A stretch of DNA of 64,000 nucleotides, taken from assembly GCF_963576615.1 (NCBI RefSeq), contig NC_088712.1:21667870-21731869 (forward strand), read 5' to 3'. Positions within the stretch are counted from its first letter, which is position 1. Each line of letters starts with the position of its first letter. The DNA is from Watersipora subatra (taxonomy: Eukaryota > Bryozoa > Gymnolaemata > Cheilostomatida > Watersiporidae). The notes below the pieces were generated by a model that did no database searches, was not told the DNA's origin, and saw only the letters and a list, made by a program, of their open reading frames with translations. Positions 1-13,700 of this stretch are shown piece by piece. Position numbers and translations under genes: made by a program.

Positions 1-704
1 ATTACCATGATGAGCTAATATTGGTGCATGCGAGTTATTGTCTGTGAATGCAAACAGTGCTACTTCTAACGCTCAGAAGCATGCACTATGTTTAAACACA
101 TATTTAAATGCTATAAGTTTATTGTAGAGTTCACATCTACACGTAAATCACAAATTGTTTACAAAATCACAAAACTAATAAGGAATATATTTTGATGTTA
201 TAGTTGTAGTTCAATAATTTATTCATTTTGTTTTTTTTTAATTCTTCGCACTGCATTATATATACATGTAGTTGTTAGTCTATTGTTTCTCATGAAGGTG
301 ACAGCGCTTTCAAAGACAGTATTATCAATACACAATACTTTTCTACTTGAAAGTTTATATGGAATTTCTAAATGCTAAACTTATTATAGCGACTATATTT
401 GAAGATTTATACTAAGTGTTACAGAGAGATAGCCTATGAAATCAACTATATTTTGCAATCTTATTTCTGACCGCAATTATTTTTAATAATCATCAGAAAG
501 CATTTTAATTCTAGCCAATCACAAAATATATTATGTTAATTGATTAAACTTTCATTTACTACTATACATGCAGGTTTGTTATTTTGAGATTAAACTCCTT
601 CTGGCTACACATTTGGAATAGAGAACTTTCCTTTATGTACATATTCACATATACACATTAGTTGCATATATGATGAAATAATATCACGTACCATGTACAT
701 TATA

Positions 705-744
705 CCAATGATATACAGCCCCCCATTGGGCTGTATATCATTGA
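705..744. mobile_element. 40-bp palindromic mini-element, CCAATGATATA family, copy 1
   Basis: The element starts CCAATGATATACAGCCC, ends with the inverted sequence GGGCTGTATATCATTGA, and is flanked on both sides by TTATA. It is almost all terminal inverted repeat. Confidence 0.75.
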
Positions 745-968
745 TTATACCATGTAACCTGGTATACCATAATATGAGGGTAATTGTGCACTCATGTATA
801 CATTCTGGTGAGTAATTTCTTAGGGAAAGATAGATGAGTAAATAGGGCACATTGGTTACTTTTGTTAAAGCTTTTGCTTGTAAGGAGTTTTATATTTCAG
901 AGGCCAAAATTACAACAATTCGTATTAGCTCTAATGGTATAACTGGATATCCGCCGCCAGTGCTTTAC

Positions 969-1253
969 CGGAAGTTGACCAATGAATCAACTTTCACTCT
1001 TCTACTCAGGGTAGAACGGCCTAGAATGAGAGAACGTAGCTCGGTTCCAAATTTATGTTAAGGGGTACTGTATAATCTATCTGCTTGATGAGAGAATGGG
1101 AGAGCTTACCGTTTGCGATGTATTACAGAACTTTAGCTAGAGCGATGAAGCAACTTGTGCCGTTTCCAATTAGACGAGCGCTCTCCCTAAGCGACGCTTC
1201 TAGATTACTGTTCTTATCCATGGCTCCTTTAACAGACATTCCTGCGCGACTAT
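969..1253 (-). pseudogene. Two exon-like blocks in frame with each other but with one internal TAA
   Basis: The minus-strand blocks are 1253-1110 (acceptor ttacttgcag, donor gtaagc) and 1020-969 (acceptor ctcattctag, donor gtaaag). The splice phases agree. The first reads as a hydrophilic, helix-like peptide containing NLEASLRESARLIGNG and then FIALAKVL, followed by TAA, then YIAN. The second continues with RSTLSRRVKVDSLVNF. I do not recognise the family. It could be a decayed gene copy or a mobile-element protein. Confidence 0.35.
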
Positions 1254-2200
1254 CTGCAAGTAAAGAGGGGTACATAATAGTTACATATTGTTGACTATTG
1301 TCATAAATGATGCTTTTTACTTGAGCATATAAAAAGTATAACTGACCGCATTTAGTCTAACTCAAAAACCGACAACAACATTCTTTTATATTATTTAGAG
1401 CTGCTTGAAAAAAGTCGTTGCTGCTCGAGCAACTTTTTAATATAGTTCAGACATTGATTTGATAATTTTTGTTCAATTATGTGTCAGCAATGTTATACCT
1501 TAAGATACTTAGCTGACTGTCACAAAGATCAATCTTTGGAGCAGTTGTCATCAACAAGATAGTATGAGTTTGATGTTGGTTTTATGGGTTATAGTCCGAG
1601 CCTCGACGGGTTTGAAGCTCGACGAGTTTGTATATCAACAACGGTTGGTCTAATCTCGACAGCGGTTGGTCCCAATTTTATTATAGAAATACACGTAATT
1701 GAATTTATTAATATTATAATTATTGTATTTTTGCATTATTATTTTATTTATGGAAATTTATAGTCTTACAGTCTGTAGTCTTATTATTTCCTTATGTTCA
1801 TTGATTTTCTCAATTTCTTCTCTTGAGCCGTTCATTTACAATTTTGGTATCACCAATATGATAATGATTATGCAAATCCATGCTATCAATTTAAAACTCG
1901 TTTAGTTTAGGCCTATATACATCATCAGATAACCACTGAAGGCTATTTCTAGTTTGTGGTTGTAAAATTTCTTCTATCACTGTGATTTTGGTGGTTTACA
2001 GTACAGCATAACTTGTCGATATTCAGACCAACCTTTGTCTAGATTCAAACCAACCTCTGTTGCGACTGTTTCCCTGGTTTTATCTGCACCAAGTGTTGAT
2101 ATGGTTGCTCAACAACCACTTTATAATTATTTGTAGTTTGGGATGAAATTTAATTTTTAGGGTTGTGTATAGGCTTGTCTAAGTTGTGGCTGTTACATTG

Positions 2201-3469
2201 CAGTAATACTTCAACTTACGAGTGCTCCAACGCACGAGAAACTTGAGATACGAGCCAGCTTTTAAGCAAGTTTTAGCACTAACATACGAGCCACGTTTGA
2301 GATACGAGCACGTGAGTCTGTTGCCACGTATGCCGGAGGTGTTTCATGAGAACAGCATCACTCTGTATTTTTCAACTGCTCAGGTTATACTTTTTGTATA
2401 ACCTGAGCAGTTTTGTATGCGCGACTTTCAGTGCAGAATTATGTGAATTAAAAGTACTGTGCGTAGACCGAAAGTTTGCCAGTAAAATGAAAGATAATGC
2501 AAAGAAAAAGCAAATAGTAACAATTATCAAACGGAAAATTATTGAAAAAATATGCGGAATGTGTATGCGTGATTGAGCTAGCTCAGCAATATGACTGAAA
2601 TACATCCACAATTATCAAACAGAAGGGTTATATTCAGGGCATTTATTTAGCTCGCAAAAGGACTAACCATAGTTTCTAAAAGGCGCAGCGATCTTCACGA
2701 CCGCTGATGGGGAGACTGCTCAGGCATTGGATAAAAGATCAACAATTGGCCGGTGACGGCGTAACTGAACGACGCTATGTGAAAAGGCTGGTACTATCTA
2801 TCAAAACTATAGACATTCGGACAAGTTGGCTAGTGGTCGTACATTTACCGTTTGTGACGACACATGTGTTCGTCCTAATCGCAACATGTTGAATGGGCGA
2901 CAAAGGCAAACGTCCTTAGATAGGCTTATTTTAAAACGGTCGGCTAGTCGTGAAAACGAAACAAAGGAAAAAATAGCTAACTAGCGAGAAACTTGAAACT
3001 ATGAACGCCAAAGAAATTTTAGTTACGTTAAGTTAAAAATGAAAGTTTGCTTTTAGGTTTGCTTGTAAGTTTGTCTTTTAAGACTTTGATAAAATCCAAA
3101 TTTATCAAAGTCAACTGTTGTAATGAAGGATAACTCTCTATAACTCCCTAGGATATATCCCTCTCTGGCAAATGCTAGCGTTAACTGCTATTGTATGTAT
3201 TTAATTTTACATTTTAATTAATCACATTTTCTTGCATTATTTTTATTTGTTGCTTTTTAAAAATTTGTGGTAAGTTAGGACAGTAACCAACATGTTCTTT
3301 CTGTTACAATATCTTGTTTTGAGCGTTTTATTTGCATTTTTAGAGTACGAAAACCAATCAATATATATTTAACGGTTCTATATATAAATAACTTGCACCA
3401 ACATGCGAGTAAATTGACATACGAGCTCAGTCTCGGAACGCATTAAGCTCGTAAGTCGAAGTATGACTG
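2201..3469 (+). mobile_element. Decayed Tigger/pogo-type DNA transposon with transposase remnant
   Basis: The inverted ends are CAGTAATACTTCAACTTACG and the complement of its partner at 3469. Inside lie broken reading frames with a CENP-B-type helix-turn-helix start (KKKQIVTIIKRKIIEKI near 2509) and WIKDQQLAGDGVTE (near 2727), typical of Tigger-like transposases. There are several stops and frameshifts, and no intact gene. The right flank is TA; the left is TG. Confidence 0.75.
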
Positions 3470-4289
3470 TATAGGCTTTTATGCCATTGTCTGCTTTTTA
3501 TGAAATATCTTCATTATCTGTTCGGGATTGAATTAAAAATTGATACAGTTATTTTGGTTTTTTACGCTTTATATCTGGATGATGAGGGATGCCCAATTTA
3601 AAACTCTTGGTGTCGTACATTTTCAGAGAGTGGCCTGTAAAAAACCACATATTGCTTGGTAAGTGGAGGGCTATTTTAAGCTTTCTTTTGGAGACTGGTT
3701 TGGTTTATATGAACTCAGTAGCTTTGATGTCTGACTTGCAATCAGTCAAATTTATAACAATGCCAAATAGTCTTGCAGTTCATTTGTAACTTTTATTAGA
3801 TATTTCTTTTTTAAACTATCACACAACTTCAAATTGAAATTACAGAAAACAGGAGCATTAAATATCTCACTGATGGTGAAGCATGACAATGAAGAACGCA
3901 TTAAGACAAGAATTATTGTACTAAGTAATTATTGTCTTAGTACTGAATTATGTACTAAGACCATATGGCAATTTATTTGTTTTTCTGCACCAGTTTTAAA
4001 GATGTCAGCCTTTTTCGAAAATATCTTTAGAGAATCTCTGAAATAAATTACATTTTTCATGTTTTAACAATTGTAATCAGTGATATCAGTGTAATCAGTG
4101 ACAAGCACATGTGAGTGTCATTTTTCATTATTCTCAATATCTGAATGATGACATTAGCGCTTAGTTTTTAAGCTGCTCAAAGGCACATGTGTAACATTAG
4201 CAGTATTGGACCATGAAAATTTCAATGTGAAACAGTACCTGAAAAGTAACATCAAGCCTGAAAAATTAAATTTTGGTGATTCTCAATAC

Positions 4290-5022
4290 AGTCATATGTC
4301 GACATACAAGTGCCTCAACACGTGAAAAAATCTAGATACCAGAAAAATTTCGAGCGAGTTTTGGCCTTGAGACACGAGAAGACTAAGATATGAGTATGCG
4401 GGCCGATTCTCGATGGCCACTAAATGGTCAAGGATGTGAGAAGCTGCTCTCGAGAACAGCATCGTTTGGCATTTCTCTTCGAATCAGTTTGAAAAAAGGT
4501 TTTTAAATGATTGACTAAAAGTTAGAGTGAACATGTGGCAAAAAGCGCCAAACCGGAAACACATAACATACAATTAAGACGACAAAATTAACTTCGGTTA
4601 AAGAGATAACTTTAGTAAAAGATTTCACTTTAACTTGCAGTGTGTGTTTAGCCAGTTAAACTAATTTAAGTTAAACTCAGTTTCTGTTACGTAAAGTTTA
4701 GTGTACCGAGTTCGCTGCTGTCAAGTCTTTATCAGACCGTCATTAGCCACTACGACTGTCTTGAAGGTGAACGCTTGCAGTAGTGTACATAGTAATGTTA
4801 CATTTTATTGCAGACTTTAACAACTAAATAGATATTTGTTACTTTGTCGGCGTAGTTACTAAATTACAACAATTAAAAACATGTTTTTCCACCGCAATAG
4901 CTTGTTTTATGGGGTTTTTTCATGGGAATGTAATGGATTAATTTGCATTTAGTTATTTTATATAAGAGATAGCGTTTCGAGATACGAGTAAATCTACATA
5001 CGAGCTCAGTCTCAGAATCTAT
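4290..5022 (+). mobile_element. Tigger/pogo-type element, right end truncated
   Basis: It starts CAGTCATATGTCGACATAC after a TA. It shares the GAGAACAGCATC segment and the ATACGAGTAAATCTACATAC subterminal sequence with the element at 2201-3469. It stops short of the right end. Confidence 0.65.
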
Positions 5023-6069
5023 TGATTTCATGCTTTTTTAATGAATAATTTGATTTCATTATTTTTAGTTATTATATTATTTATTTTATTTCATTCATTA
5101 AGGATAGTATGTCACTTTCAGAATATGTTTACCTTTCATAAGGTCCATTGTGAGTGAATACTCAGTATAAGATAATTTTGTTTCTAGAAGTGGTTATGAT
5201 AGACGAGCATAGCATTAGCGTAGCGTTGAAGTGTCAAGTCTATTGGAAGACTGTTCTATTGTGATGGTACTCTGTATTCAATTTTTTTTGACCTGCAGCG
5301 CTATAAAATAATGGTAAAGGTAGATTGGTTTCTAAAAATCTGGTTTTCTAGTGTGAATCTTTTTTTGTTTTGTCATCACTTGAAATAAAATTTTGAATGA
5401 GCTATCAAGATAATTTTATACTTGTAAAGTTTATCAACAGGCAACACAAACAGCTGAACAAACAGGAACCGAGATGAAGTCAGTGGTGGTTTATTAAATA
5501 TTATGCGCATTAGATGTTTTTGTGATATTAGTATTTTTTTAAATAACACAATGGAATATTTCTCCATGACTCATTTCCCCATGAACTTGGCGAGACTCTC
5601 CACTGGTTTTCAGTTGTATAAGAATGCCATATCTTGTACGGCGCCTGAATGGACTTAAAGTTATGAATACAGACAATATATAGAGTTTGTTGTTTTATTT
5701 GCTAAATTGTATCAGAAATAACAGATTTCGCTGAACCTTTCAAGCCTCTAGTTTAATATTCAGTCATTTCAATTCTAGAAGGTTCCTGACTTGGTGATTA
5801 GTGAAGCTTTTGTTGTGTAATTGCACGTGTCGTTTGCTGGTTTTGTTCCGTACTACTTGTATATATGTAAATGAGTAGTTCATACGTAAAGGAATTATGT
5901 ACATATATTGATATCTTTACTTTTACGTTGTAAAACTTAATAGACTATGATCATTAAAGGTTACATAGTAGAGGTTCTGCAGGAGTCTCGGGCATATTGA
6001 TTCTATTAATGTCGATACTAGACTGACAAGTCCATATGATTGCAAAAAGATTGCCTTAAATACTTTGTT
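5023..6069. other. Non-coding stretch
   Basis: AT-rich sequence between two repeats. I see no gene or repeat I can name. Confidence 0.5.
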
Positions 6070-6475
6070 TAAAGATGCGTACAAAAGTGGTACAAAATTA
6101 AATAGAAATTATCCGTATTTTTCTATCATTTACGATTGTTTTTGATTTTTGAGGTGATCTGACTGTCAGAATGCTTCAAGATTAAAATCGCCAAAACTTG
6201 GTCGCAGTTAAAATGCTCGAAAAAAAAAATCTAAATGACATCACTAGTTGTTATCGTTGCTATCGTTGTTATCGTTGCGATATTTGATATCAGCTATTGC
6301 GTTCAAGTTGAAGCATAACATGTCTCTATTCTGTCAGTCTCTTTGCAATCATCGACTTGCACTTGATTCAGTCGTTTTAATCGCAATCAAGTTTTACCGA
6401 TTTTAATCATGAAACATCCTGGCAGTCAGTCTGTCTCATCTATTAAAACAATCGCAAATGATAAGAAATATCAAA
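6070..6475. mobile_element. Foldback MITE, ATTTGCGATTGTTTTTGATTT family
   Basis: The arms face each other. The left carries TCATTTACGATTGTTTTTG, CTGACTGTCAGAATGCTTC and AAAATCGCCAAAACTTGGTC. The right carries the complementary set near 6380-6465. The middle has ATCGTTGCTATCGTTG repeats. Related copies lie near 22.1, 37.3, 55.9, 58.9 and 62.3 kb. Confidence 0.65.
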
Positions 6476-6539
6476 TATAAGAAATATATATCAATATGTT
6501 CTGAATAAGTTTACTAAAATTTTGCGCAAGTTCATCTTT

Positions 6540-6990
6540 AATCTTTATTTATAAATATATGTTTTATTAATTATATATTTATATTATATAAATTATTTAT
6601 ATTAATTATTTATGTTGATTAAATTAAAAATTAATTAATTGATAATATAAATTAAATAAATTATTTATAAGTAAGTGCTGATATATTTGCTAATTTGAAA
6701 TTTGGAAAATTGGCTAGAAATTGTCAATTATTATTTACCATCACATCTATCACGAGATATGGAATTTTTATATTCGAGCAAAAATATATATATAATTATA
6801 TTTTTATATTTATGATATAAAATATATTATATAATATTGATATATTACATATATATATTATGTATATATATGATATAAATTATATATATTATTATATATA
6901 TAAATATTTTTATATTTGTATATATATTTATATAATATATAAATATATATTATGTTTATATATATTTATTATATTTTATATATTATATAT
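6540..6990. repeat. AT-rich low-complexity tract
   Basis: Long runs of TATATA and ATTTATAT. An apparent reading frame of Tyr/Ile codons here is an artefact. Confidence 0.85.
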
Positions 6991-8857
6991 AGATTTGCTT
7001 GAGTTAGCATTAAGCGGACTATTTTATGGGCTTATATTATTGCTCGCTCTATTCAGTGTTTCATGGGCATAGTCTTGATTCATGTCAAAAAGATTTTTGT
7101 TAGTAAATTAACAGTTCCACCAGCCGTGTAAAACTAATAGCTGTTGGGGTGAATACTTACCAAACATAGATGGTTGCCATGGTGATGCTTAATGCCAGCA
7201 ACTTTTTATTGATTGGTAGAAAAGTATACAAGACGACAAATTATATTTAAAAGCTCTCTAGCAGTGATTGATTCTAAGTTAGTCTCATGAGGCATTATGA
7301 AGACCTTTACATATGAATTAAACTCATTTTACAATCTTATATGTTAAAAAAAAAGTGATCCCGAAAAAGGTTCTGGACCACATATTTTGTTGCACTTCAT
7401 TTGATTAATTTCACTGTCACTTATGATAGCTTCTCAACACTATGAAGCCCGGTAATTTGGGGAATCGTTTTTCCACCTAATCCTCCACCCGAGTTAACTC
7501 GGTTGGATAGTTTTGTTTTGGTTTTTATACTTCCAATTTATTTAGGATTTTGAAATTTTGGTTACCTTGTGGGTTTAGGTTCAATTTTTTCAGTTGTTCA
7601 CTTTTTTGGGTTTTATGTTTTTAGTTCAATTTCAAAGTTTAAAGTTGATTGGACAATTAGTTTTTAAGATATTGTCAAAAAACTGAAGGCACATTTAATC
7701 GACCTTGAACTTAAAAACGTCTGCTGATGGAATGTTAGTTTTTAATGACGCACTGATTGAGATCCTTGATAGTGAGGATCAAATATAGACAAAGCTGTAA
7801 GTTTCTCCTCAGCAACAAGAACTTTACACTCAAACTATTAGTTTTTCTATTCATAATATATACACAGACTCTATCAGACTCAGTATACAGCAATCATTAT
7901 GTTTCCTTAGTTACTTCTAAAATATCACTTTCTTGACAGAGCGTAAAAAAAAATTTCACGTCATTTGATTTCTGTTTTTTTTTTATTTAGTTCTACAACC
8001 GTCGAGCTTGAAAATGAAATTCAGTTCAAAAAGTATTGTGTTATTCCAAATACTTTTACAGTCTATAGAAAGTTGCTAATTCGGAATATGATTAGGTGAC
8101 CTTGTACGCAAGGTTAAGCTTCAGTGTTAACTGCTAGGAATAACACAAATCGTCATAAAGAGATGATAAAAATCAATGTAGAGGTATTCAATAAAAACAG
8201 GCTTTCATTGTTGCTCTACCCTTAGGGACAAGCAGCCTTCGCTATACGCGGTGCTGCGCTATTGTATTTTAAGGACCTTTTAACAAAAAAGTGAACTTTT
8301 ATTCACCTTGTTTATTGAGTTCATGTAATTTGCTCTTTTTTCTATGATATGCTGTTCAATTGACATGCAAATCTGAACTTTGGTCAATGCGTAAGGTTAT
8401 TTGTAAGTCTATGATTAGATAGGTCACAGTAGAAATATGAAAATATTTCAAATCCACCGTGAGTCAAATTGTCAACTTTATAATTTTATATATAGCAATA
8501 ATCTGTATTTTTATAGCAAAGCGACGATTTTCACTTGAAAAGAAACACAGTTTTAAATACATAATACTGCGACTATACAAAGATGTGTATAGTCGAGGTT
8601 TCAAGGTAAATAGGCTAAAACTTGCACATACGTACGACCTGCTTGCCATACTATGGAATAATTGTGCACATACATATTATACATACATATTACATATTAC
8701 AATTGTCAATCTGTAATGGCGATTGATTAAACATGCACATGCTTCATTTAGAACACTGAAACTATTAAAAGAAAAATACATGCCAAGACTTCCCCAAAAG
8801 GTTATAAATATACGTATATATAGCGTGAAGTTAATTAAACTTATAGCACACATATAC
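6991..8857. other. Non-coding stretch
   Basis: Mostly unique AT-rich DNA. No splice-flanked coding segment or known repeat was recognised. Confidence 0.45.
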
Positions 8858-9247
8858 CCTAGTTCACTTATGTATTCGCCTCATCTAACTTTCGCGTTTT
8901 CGCGGAGTCATCCTCTCGCGAAAATTTCATGAGCGAAACTAAACTATCAGACTGAACGAGCGAAAACGCGGAATTAAATAGCTTCGTTCATTGATAGTCC
9001 AAGAAACAAATGGCAGCAAGCGATCAAATTGCTTTATCGATCTCGGCCACACAATTCTACCTGCGGTTCACAAATACAAACTAGTCCCAAATTGAAATTT
9101 TTTTTCATTTTTCAAATTTTTTGCATTTATTTTCACATCACTATATTTTCGCACTCATCAGAGCTGCGAACTTAAGTTGCAGCGAAATTTTACTCTGTAT
9201 GCTACTCACGAAACTAAATACTAGCGAAATATAAGTGTCTTAGAGTA
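8858..9247 (-). mobile_element. MITE, CCTAGGACACTTATATTTCGC family (minus orientation)
   Basis: The ends resemble ACCCTAGGACACTTATATTTCGC inverted. The body carries CGCGTTTTCGCGGAGTCAT at one side and GCACTCATCAGAGCTGCG at the other, as in the copies near 18.8-20.3 and 34.0-34.5 kb. Confidence 0.7.
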
Positions 9248-9259
9248 AATAAGCAAATA

Positions 9260-9366
9260 CCTTCACTTAAAAACTAGAATGGTAAATGTTGTATATGTTG
9301 ATTAAAAGTAAATTTGCTATGCAAAAACTTTTTTGATTACCCGTGCAACACCGGGCCTTCATCTAG
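9260..9366 (+). mobile_element. Helitron 3' end
   Basis: The hairpin ACCCGTGCAACACCGGGC is followed after a short spacer by CTAG and then T, the Helitron 3' signature. The upstream body is shared with other copies (GAATGGTAAATGTTG). Confidence 0.6.
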
Positions 9367-9949
9367 TCTTAATTATATGCCTGTGTACACTATCGCTCAA
9401 GTCAGCGTTTAGCTGTGTGATGGGCGATTAGCTGTTTTTACTTCCATCATCAACAATAAGGTGTACACACTATGATCGATTAGCTGTAGGTGATCGCTAA
9501 CCAACAACCAATTAGAAATTACAAAATTGTATCAGTGATATTGTGGGTCCTTTTGTTATCTTTTAATCATCTGATTATGCAATTCATCAATAGTTCTTTG
9601 CCATGCTTACACCAATCTTCACACCTGTCAAAATTGGATCCGGTGCGGTCAACAAACAGCCAATCAAGATGCTAACAGTTGCGATCATCGGTGTCAAAGT
9701 TCAACCTGTTGAAAGTCGATTGTATCGTCGCTAGCAACGATTACGTTGGTCGCTCATCGCAAAATGACATCATAGCAGCCCATTGTTGTGCTCAATGGCA
9801 CAGTTAATCGTCGATCGGAGCAATACGGGCTTTAATAAGTTCAGCGTATGTCCATCAGAAACCAGCATAGCTTCAGATGGACAAACAGACATTTTACGGT
9901 AAAGACTAGCACACTGGCAGACTTGAGTTGGAAGTCGAGGTACAAGATT

Positions 9950-9983
9950 GCTCAAAATGAGACAATGCCGGGCATTCATCTAG
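9950..9983 (+). mobile_element. Helitron-like 3' end remnant
   Basis: A short hairpin, AATGCCGGGCATT, is followed by CATCTAGT. Confidence 0.35.
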
Positions 9984-10599
9984 TTTGAAATATATAATTG
10001 AAGAATGAAACTTTGAATATTCACAGAAAGTTTGAAATCTGTAATTGAGTTAAGATTTGATGGCTTATGATGGCTGTCCCAAATATTAAAAAGTCCGTTG
10101 CTCAATAAATTTTAGGTTATGGTTAACCCAATGTTTTACAATACCGATGATAGGTAAGGGTTTGCACAGGCCAATCAAACATCTCAGATGTCTACTAACA
10201 TTTTGTGTGGACTCGATATTTATAAATATATCCACACTAGCGATATATGGCTTAACCAGGTTCCATATTCAATGCTATTCTCAATAGTCTTTTGTCTTTT
10301 TACCTCAGATGAGTTTTAAGATTTTTACACTCTTATCGATTATGGTAAGTTTTTAAAAAAAATGAAAACAATTAAGCTTGTCAAAGTTATAAACAACCGA
10401 AGAGGCGTAAGCAAATTGAAAGTGTACTAATTTTAGTGCAAATGCTTTGGTATCGAATACATAATCGCAAGGTATAGTATATAATCGTTAGTCGACATGC
10501 ATTCAGACACGCAAAGATTTCTAATCACCATGTCAAGAACCTTCTAGAATACTCTACTTTTGTTCTCCTTTGTTAACTCTGAGTGTTCTATTGCTGCAG

Positions 10600-10705
10600 G
10601 TCATGGGCATGGCAAACAGTAAAGAGCAGACTCCCCGTCATACTAGTTACTGTCATAAACACTCTGCATCAAGAGAAAGACCAGCTTGTTGAGAAACATG
10701 GGCCG
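10600..10705 (+). CDS. ARMT1: ARMT1 exon 1 of those visible
   Basis: The acceptor is ttgctgcag and the donor gtatgc. The exon encodes the helix matching the family N-terminus (VKSRLPVILVTVINTLH). The first base completes a codon begun in an unlocated upstream exon, and the exon ends in phase 0. Confidence 0.88.
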
Positions 10706-13700
10706 GTATGCCTTGTCATGCGTATCTACTTGTTGTTGTTTGCCGTACTGTATCTACCTGCAGCTACGTGTTACACTGTATCTACCTGCAGCTCCATGTT
10801 ATGTTGTATTTATGTATTAGCTACCACCTGCTGACACCTGCGCTGTCGATCCAGTGTCACTTGTTTGATTACATTTATTTTTTGCCATTGGTTTTTAATG
10901 GTGTTTTTTGGATTCCCATCAGATAACTAGAAGTGCGCCAACAATATCTATTGTTGGTACACAATAAGCAGTTGTCAGGTCTTCGTGTATTTATAGACTT
11001 ATAGTTATCCTCTCCACGCTTCTTTAGCATTATGCTGCCAATATTGTAATCTATCTATATTCTATATCTCTCAAAGTCCGTGTGTTCGTCGGAAATCCGG
11101 CTATAGATCTTAAAATCTTGGATTAATATTCCATATCGAAGAGGATTCGATCTCGGACCTAGCCGTTCACCGGTCTTACGCCTCGCCCACTAGACTAGGG
11201 AAATCAAATTGTTTGGCTGCCAAAATAAGTCATTATATCAGAGCAAAACCTAACTGCTTTACGTATGTTCGCTGTTCGCTCACATTATTAAACTGGCTAA
11301 TAGCAAAACTCTCACTACTTCTCATTGTTTATAAGACAAAAAACTCTTCTCATGATATGTAGTTTGAAAGTTAGAATGGCAAATGTTGATATATGTTAAA
11401 TAAAAATCAACTTTTTGTCCAAATACTCTTCTATTACACGGGCAACGCCGGGTGGCACAGCTAGTATATATATATTTCTAAAAGTATGTCGTATGTGTAT
11501 TCAAGGTTTGATTGTCCGGCTATAGCAATTATTTTAGCATTGCACCCACACGTTACAAACACCCGTTAGGAAATTTCAATCTATGGCGTTACCATATTTG
11601 ATATATCATAACGCACGCTAATTGTTTTAGCAAAGTGCCCCACACGTTACGAAACTCCGAGGAAAAAACATTTTGGGACTTACATGTATGTATATGCAGC
11701 ACGACGCTTTTCGTCTTTATTTCGTTAGGGCTAATTTGTTCAGCTCCACGGTATCGACAATAATTTATCTATGAACTCAAAATTTGGCGACTTATGTACT
11801 AATTGTATACGTTATTAAGAGATATATGTTTCTCACCACGGCGAGTTCTGCATTATTCGTTACGGTAAAATGGTTTCGCAACCATAAAATCTCAGCTAAA
11901 TGACGTTTTTATTGATACATGCGCACTCGGGTTATAAAGGTAGTAATGGTGAAAGCTAGTACTATTATAAAAACAGTGTCCCTCTGTCTGAAGCCTTACC
12001 AAGAGCGCTAAGAAAAAAATATTTCCTCCCACGGGAATCGAACCCTGGGCATTTCCAGTGGCAAGAATGCTACCACTACACCACTCAGACACATTAACAC
12101 AAAGAGGAATAATTATCCATATACTGATAACTCATGACAATCTCTGTGAGAGATTGTCATGAGTAATAGCTATACGTACAATTATTCCGGAAAGTTGGAA
12201 GGTGATCGACTGGTGCAGTTGTTAAAATGGTGCTCAAGCAAGCTGCGTGTTGCAAGCTTGAATCCAGTGCAATGCAATTTTTGTCCTAGTATCCTGCCGT
12301 GGCTTGTGGATACATACAAAGACTATGTTCATCAGAAACTATCAGACACAGTTCATATTTATGGTGCAGATGAATGCAATTCATATTTATGCCACGAATG
12401 AATCCATATAAACTCTGGTCATATGCAGAACAGGTCTGTTATAAAGCGAGCTTTCAGTTATAACAGCCTTCCAAAGATAAAACTATTTATAAAACTCTCG
12501 AGCTACGGTTTGTAACGAAGAATCGACACACAGGTGATCGTCCACTGTTAACATAGTCAGCTATTGGGTTTCCTCATATACTCCAATCAAGGCAAAATTT
12601 ACCACAATTTTCTTATGATTGTACTAGTATACAGTTAGAATTTTATTTGCGTATCCCTAAGGTGTAAAAAATACAAAAATGCCCTGTTATCCATGTCATA
12701 TTTGTTAAAGTAATTTCTTGTTTGTGTCCTATCAACTATATTTCCTTTATGGCGTTGATTAAGTCTTTGCCATTGAAACCTATTAGGATCTATAATGGTG
12801 CACATGGCGGGTTTTGCAAACACATCCATCATTTTCCTTTTGTAGGAGGGAGGCTGCCAAAGCAAAGCTACAATAGCGCTGCTAGCTAAACTTCGGTATG
12901 AGATAATGACTGACAAACCTCTGACCAGACTCGAGGACAACCTGCCTGACTCAAAGCTCTGGAACTCCTTTTTAGATGAATTGTACAAGTGTGAAGGTAT
13001 GCAACTCAGTCTTAGTAAAAACTATTGACATGGAGGCATAACTCCAGTTAGATTGTAATGTTTTGAGATAAGTATTTTGTATGATCAAAATACTGTGTAT
13101 TTCTACGAATTCGTTCCTGTGTAGAAGCAGTTTGACCTAAGTTTTGACAGTACTGTGCTGCCGAGACGGAAAGCTGATGACTGTCCCACATTGTTTGTAG
13201 ATTCTCCACGATGGTTCCTTACTCCCTGGCTCTACATTGAGTGCCTTATGTACAGACAGATAGTTTCAGCCCTTCACCAGAGGTCTTGTTTCTTTTTACC
13301 AATATACATTACCATAATCTATGACTTCATCTAATTGCTGACTTGTTCTCGAGACTTCAACTAATGACATCTATTGTCAGTTTAACTCTGCCTTGTTGCA
13401 GCCATAGGAGGAAGTGATGTCAAATTACAATATGTCGCCACTTGATATAGACAGCGATGACTAAGTATTATATTATATTGAGTAATGACTTATTATATTG
13501 AGTAATGACTCATTATATTGAATCATAACTCATTATGTTGAGTCATGACTTATGATATTGAGTAATGACTTATTATATTGAGTCATGACTTATTATATTG
13601 AGTAATGACTTATTATATTGAGTAATGACTTATTATGTTGAGTCATACCTTATTATATTGAGTAATGACTTATTATGTCGAGTCATAACTTATTATATCG

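Noticed and set aside
3620-3660. Short exon with ttttcag acceptor and gtaagt donor
   Set aside because: Only about 30 bp, no partner exon and no recognisable peptide.
6860-7072. Tyr/Ile-rich frame
   Set aside because: AT-rich low-complexity tract.
10319-10346. ATG-led segment with a strong gtaagt donor as the missing first ARMT1 exon
   Set aside because: It ends in phase 0, whereas the next exon needs two bases from upstream, and the peptide does not resemble ARMT1 N-termini.
12028-12095. tRNA-Gly gene
   Set aside because: A and B boxes are good, but the acceptor and anticodon stems and the lower T stem do not pair.
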